A DNA stretch of 64,000 bases, taken from DASWYT01 sp965246875. Lineage in GTDB: Bacteria > Pseudomonadota > Alphaproteobacteria > Micavibrionales > SZUA-601. Positions 62,107-64,000 of the stretch are shown here, piece after piece. Each line of letters opens with the position of its first letter. Within the stretch, counting starts at the first letter, position 1. The notes under the pieces are model-generated. The model had not been told where the DNA came from. It ran no database searches and was given only the letters and a program-made list of their open reading frames with translations. The position numbers and the translations under genes were made by a program. The stretch is from assembly GCA_965246875.1 (NCBI GenBank), contig CBDFFU010000003.1:186001-250000 (forward strand). Reading direction: 5' to 3'.

Positions 62107-62457
62107 TTATGATTTCAAATACAGTTCTCTAAGAGAGCAACAAGATTGATTTAGCATACTTTCCAAATTCGATATTATTTCAAGGATACTTAAGGAGCTA
62201 TATTCGTTTCGTTCAATTTTATTGAGATACAGCGAAATTCCAACAAGTCCAAGCTCCAGACTCGAGGAGCGCAACTTGTGCACACACTTATAAAATGAAA
62301 CAGTATCATTTTTTGCAGCTGCCAGACGACTAAGTCTAAGAAAATCGGCAGCTTGATTATAAAACTTATCAATAAGATTAGAATAATCTTCACCAAATAA
62401 CTGTTGCAAATAAGAAATTCTTTTAAGGTCAAAAAGCTTATTGTCTAACTTTTCCAT
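62107..62457 (-). CDS. Stand-alone HPt phosphotransfer protein
   Basis: 116 aa, all helical. The HPt motif is CVHKLRSSSLELGL with the phospho-His at residue 60, in a four-helix bundle. Such proteins (e.g. LuxU) carry phosphate from the receiver of a hybrid kinase to a response regulator. It is encoded between the hybrid kinase (convergent) and the sigma-54 regulator, 97 bp after the latter on the same strand. Confidence 0.85.
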   Translation of the reverse strand: MEKLDNKLFDLKRISYLQQLFGEDYSNLIDKFYNQAADFLRLSRLAAAKNDTVSFYKCVHKLRSSSLELGLVGISLYLNKIERNEYSSLSILEIISNLESMLNQSCCSLRELYLKS

Positions 62458-62554
62458 GTCGCGCCCTTTATTGTTAAATTAAAATTGTTAAACTATGAGC
62501 TATTTATAGTCACAAACAGTGGCAGTCATTTGAGTGTCTATTATTACGATTAGC

Positions 62555-63922
62555 TTATTGCTTGCGATAAATATTAGATTGACTGGTTTTTAGCAATCTG
62601 GCAGCTTCGCTTACATTCCCATTACAGACACGTATTGCGTCTTTGATGATTAATTTTTCAAATATTTTCAGAGGCATTATATTTTCAGGCGTTTGAAAAA
62701 TCTCTTTGCCTTCAATAAAATTAAAAGATTCAAATTTATCTTTTGCCGACAAGTTATCATTCACTAAATGAGATAGCATCTCACCCGTTATACAAATACC
62801 GTCGTTCATAATTACAGCACGCCGTATACAGTTTTCAAGTTCGCGTACATTACCAGGCCATCGATGGCTTTTTAGTAACTTTCGCGCAGCATTATCAAAA
62901 ACCTTAAAACTCTTCTTTTCTTCTTTACTACATTTTTCAAGAAAATGATCGCCAAGCTGTATAATATCATCTTCACGTTGACGTAATGGCGGTAACTGGA
63001 TTGGTATCACAGCAAGACGGTAATACAAATCTTCTCGCAATACATTATTTTTAATGGCATGGATAGGGTCGCGGTTAGTCGCACAAACAAACCTAATATT
63101 CGCTTGAAGCGTTTTATTGGAACCAACAGGTGTATACTCTCCCGTTTGAATAAAGCGCAGTAATTTTGATTGTAAGGCTATTGGCATTTCTGCTAACTCA
63201 TCTAAAAATAATGTTCCGTTGTGAGCACGTTTCGCTGCACCTTCACGATCATTAATCGCGCCTGTAAAAGCGCCCTTTACATGGCCAAAAACTTCACTTT
63301 CTAATAAATCAGCTGGTATAGCCGCGCAGTTGATTGATATCAGATTTTCATTTCGCCTTAAGCTTTGAATATGAATTGCATGCGCTGCAAGTTCTTTACC
63401 GGTACCATTCTCACCTGTGATCATCACTGACGCATTTGATTGCGCAGCACTTTCGATAATATTATAGACTGACTTCATCTCTTGTGAGCCTCCAATAAAA
63501 TTACAGAAGCTTGTCCGATTGGTTCTCTCATAGTTATTGACGATTTTATTAAGTTTTCTATTGTTGAAAATGTTATTGAGCGTAATATTTAATCGATCTT
63601 CATCAATAGGCTTTGAAATAAAATCAACTGCTCCCATTTGAATGGCGGCTATTGCATTATTGATACTCGTTTTGCTGGTAATCACAACAACGTCACACGG
63701 TGCGCGCATAATTTTTATATCTTTTAAAACATCCAGCCCATTTCCATCTGGAAGTTCTAAGTCTAATAAGATGACATCTGGATTATCACGTCTAATAACG
63801 GTAAGTGCATCTTCGGCAGTCTGTGCGATTTTACACATATAACCACCTTTAGTGGCAATCTTCTGATAAATCATAGCTGTTGGCAAAGCATCTTCAACAA
63901 TTAACACCGTCTGAATGGTCAT
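62555..63922 (-). CDS. Sigma-54-dependent response regulator (NtrC/LuxO type)
   Basis: 455 aa. The receiver covers residues 5-118, with D54 in ILLDLELPDG and K104 in ISKPID. The AAA+ domain covers about 143-370, with Walker A GENGTGKE (170-177), the sigma-54 contact motif GAFTGA (217-222) and Walker B TLFLDELAEM. The C-terminal Fis-type HTH is GNVSEAARLLKTSQSNIYRK. It binds an upstream activator sequence and opens sigma-54 promoters when phosphorylated. No -24/-12 site was found in the adjacent intergenic DNA, so the targets are elsewhere. Confidence 0.94.
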   Translation of the reverse strand: MTIQTVLIVEDALPTAMIYQKIATKGGYMCKIAQTAEDALTVIRRDNPDVILLDLELPDGNGLDVLKDIKIMRAPCDVVVITSKTSINNAIAAIQMGAVDFISKPIDEDRLNITLNNIFNNRKLNKIVNNYERTNRTSFCNFIGGSQEMKSVYNIIESAAQSNASVMITGENGTGKELAAHAIHIQSLRRNENLISINCAAIPADLLESEVFGHVKGAFTGAINDREGAAKRAHNGTLFLDELAEMPIALQSKLLRFIQTGEYTPVGSNKTLQANIRFVCATNRDPIHAIKNNVLREDLYYRLAVIPIQLPPLRQREDDIIQLGDHFLEKCSKEEKKSFKVFDNAARKLLKSHRWPGNVRELENCIRRAVIMNDGICITGEMLSHLVNDNLSAKDKFESFNFIEGKEIFQTPENIMPLKIFEKLIIKDAIRVCNGNVSEAARLLKTSQSNIYRKQ

Positions 63923-64000
63923 GATAGAGAAGCTTTCTAAATTATGTCATTTTGAATATATTCGCAATTTGATTGTCACAAAGAAAAATTAAATTCCGTT

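Noticed and set aside
1..64000. tRNA, rRNA and CRISPR features
   Set aside because: I saw no cloverleaf-type arms, ribosomal RNA motifs or regularly spaced direct repeats when reading the intergenic spaces.

Overview
The window is a contiguous piece of a Gram-negative bacterial chromosome, most likely from an alphaproteobacterium. The signs are a 2-oxoglutarate dehydrogenase E1 close to sucCD, a small 16-strand-type porin, an RF2 gene with the classical +1 frameshift site, outer-membrane lipoproteins and ClpA/ClpS. Several large Cys-rich secreted proteins and orphan solute-binding proteins would fit a Micavibrio-like lineage, but that placement is an inference from style and not a proof. No rRNA, tRNA or CRISPR array was recognised.

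Positions 1-45 kb are mostly core genome with moderate GC. In order: the end of a retropepsin/inactive-transglutaminase pair; an isolated rplK-rplA operon with its own promoter, leader and terminator; a CDF metal transporter; smpB diverging from a lytic transglycosylase; an 885-aa Cys-rich secreted protein; a receiver/degenerate-GGDEF protein; glk behind a frameshifted nitroreductase; a hydrolase; two orphan solute-binding proteins; sucC-orf-sucD and sucA; clpS-clpA separated by a palindromic element; prfB; a duplicated small membrane gene pair; an OmpA-type lipoprotein; apaG; polA; pgi; epmA; a porin; and a class II fba.

From about 44.4 kb the character changes. There is a solute-binding-protein remnant, an AT-rich gene of unknown role, an 847-aa-class Cys-rich lipoprotein gene with an abrupt internal base-composition break, a decayed kinase-like fragment, a DUF3891 gene, and a very AT-rich single-chain restriction-modification enzyme followed by about 780 bp of non-coding DNA. 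This looks like an accessory region.

From 54 to 64 kb two AT-rich systems lie side by side. The first is a tightly overlapping minus-strand operon: LysR regulator, ABC exporter, HlyD-type adaptor, TolC-type channel and possibly a small ORF. The exporter has lost every recognisable ATPase motif. The second is a three-gene phosphorelay: a GAF-PAS hybrid histidine kinase, a stand-alone HPt protein and a sigma-54 activator with GAFTGA, laid out like Vibrio LuxQ-LuxU-LuxO.

The items most worth following are the pseudo-ATPase exporter operon, the palindromic element between clpS and clpA, the mosaic Cys-rich lipoprotein, and the LuxUO-like relay. Two genes (nitroreductase, 11.9 kb; Gly/Asn-rich secreted protein, 25.6 kb) each lack one base in a homopolymer, so sequencing error must be excluded before either is called a real pseudogene.
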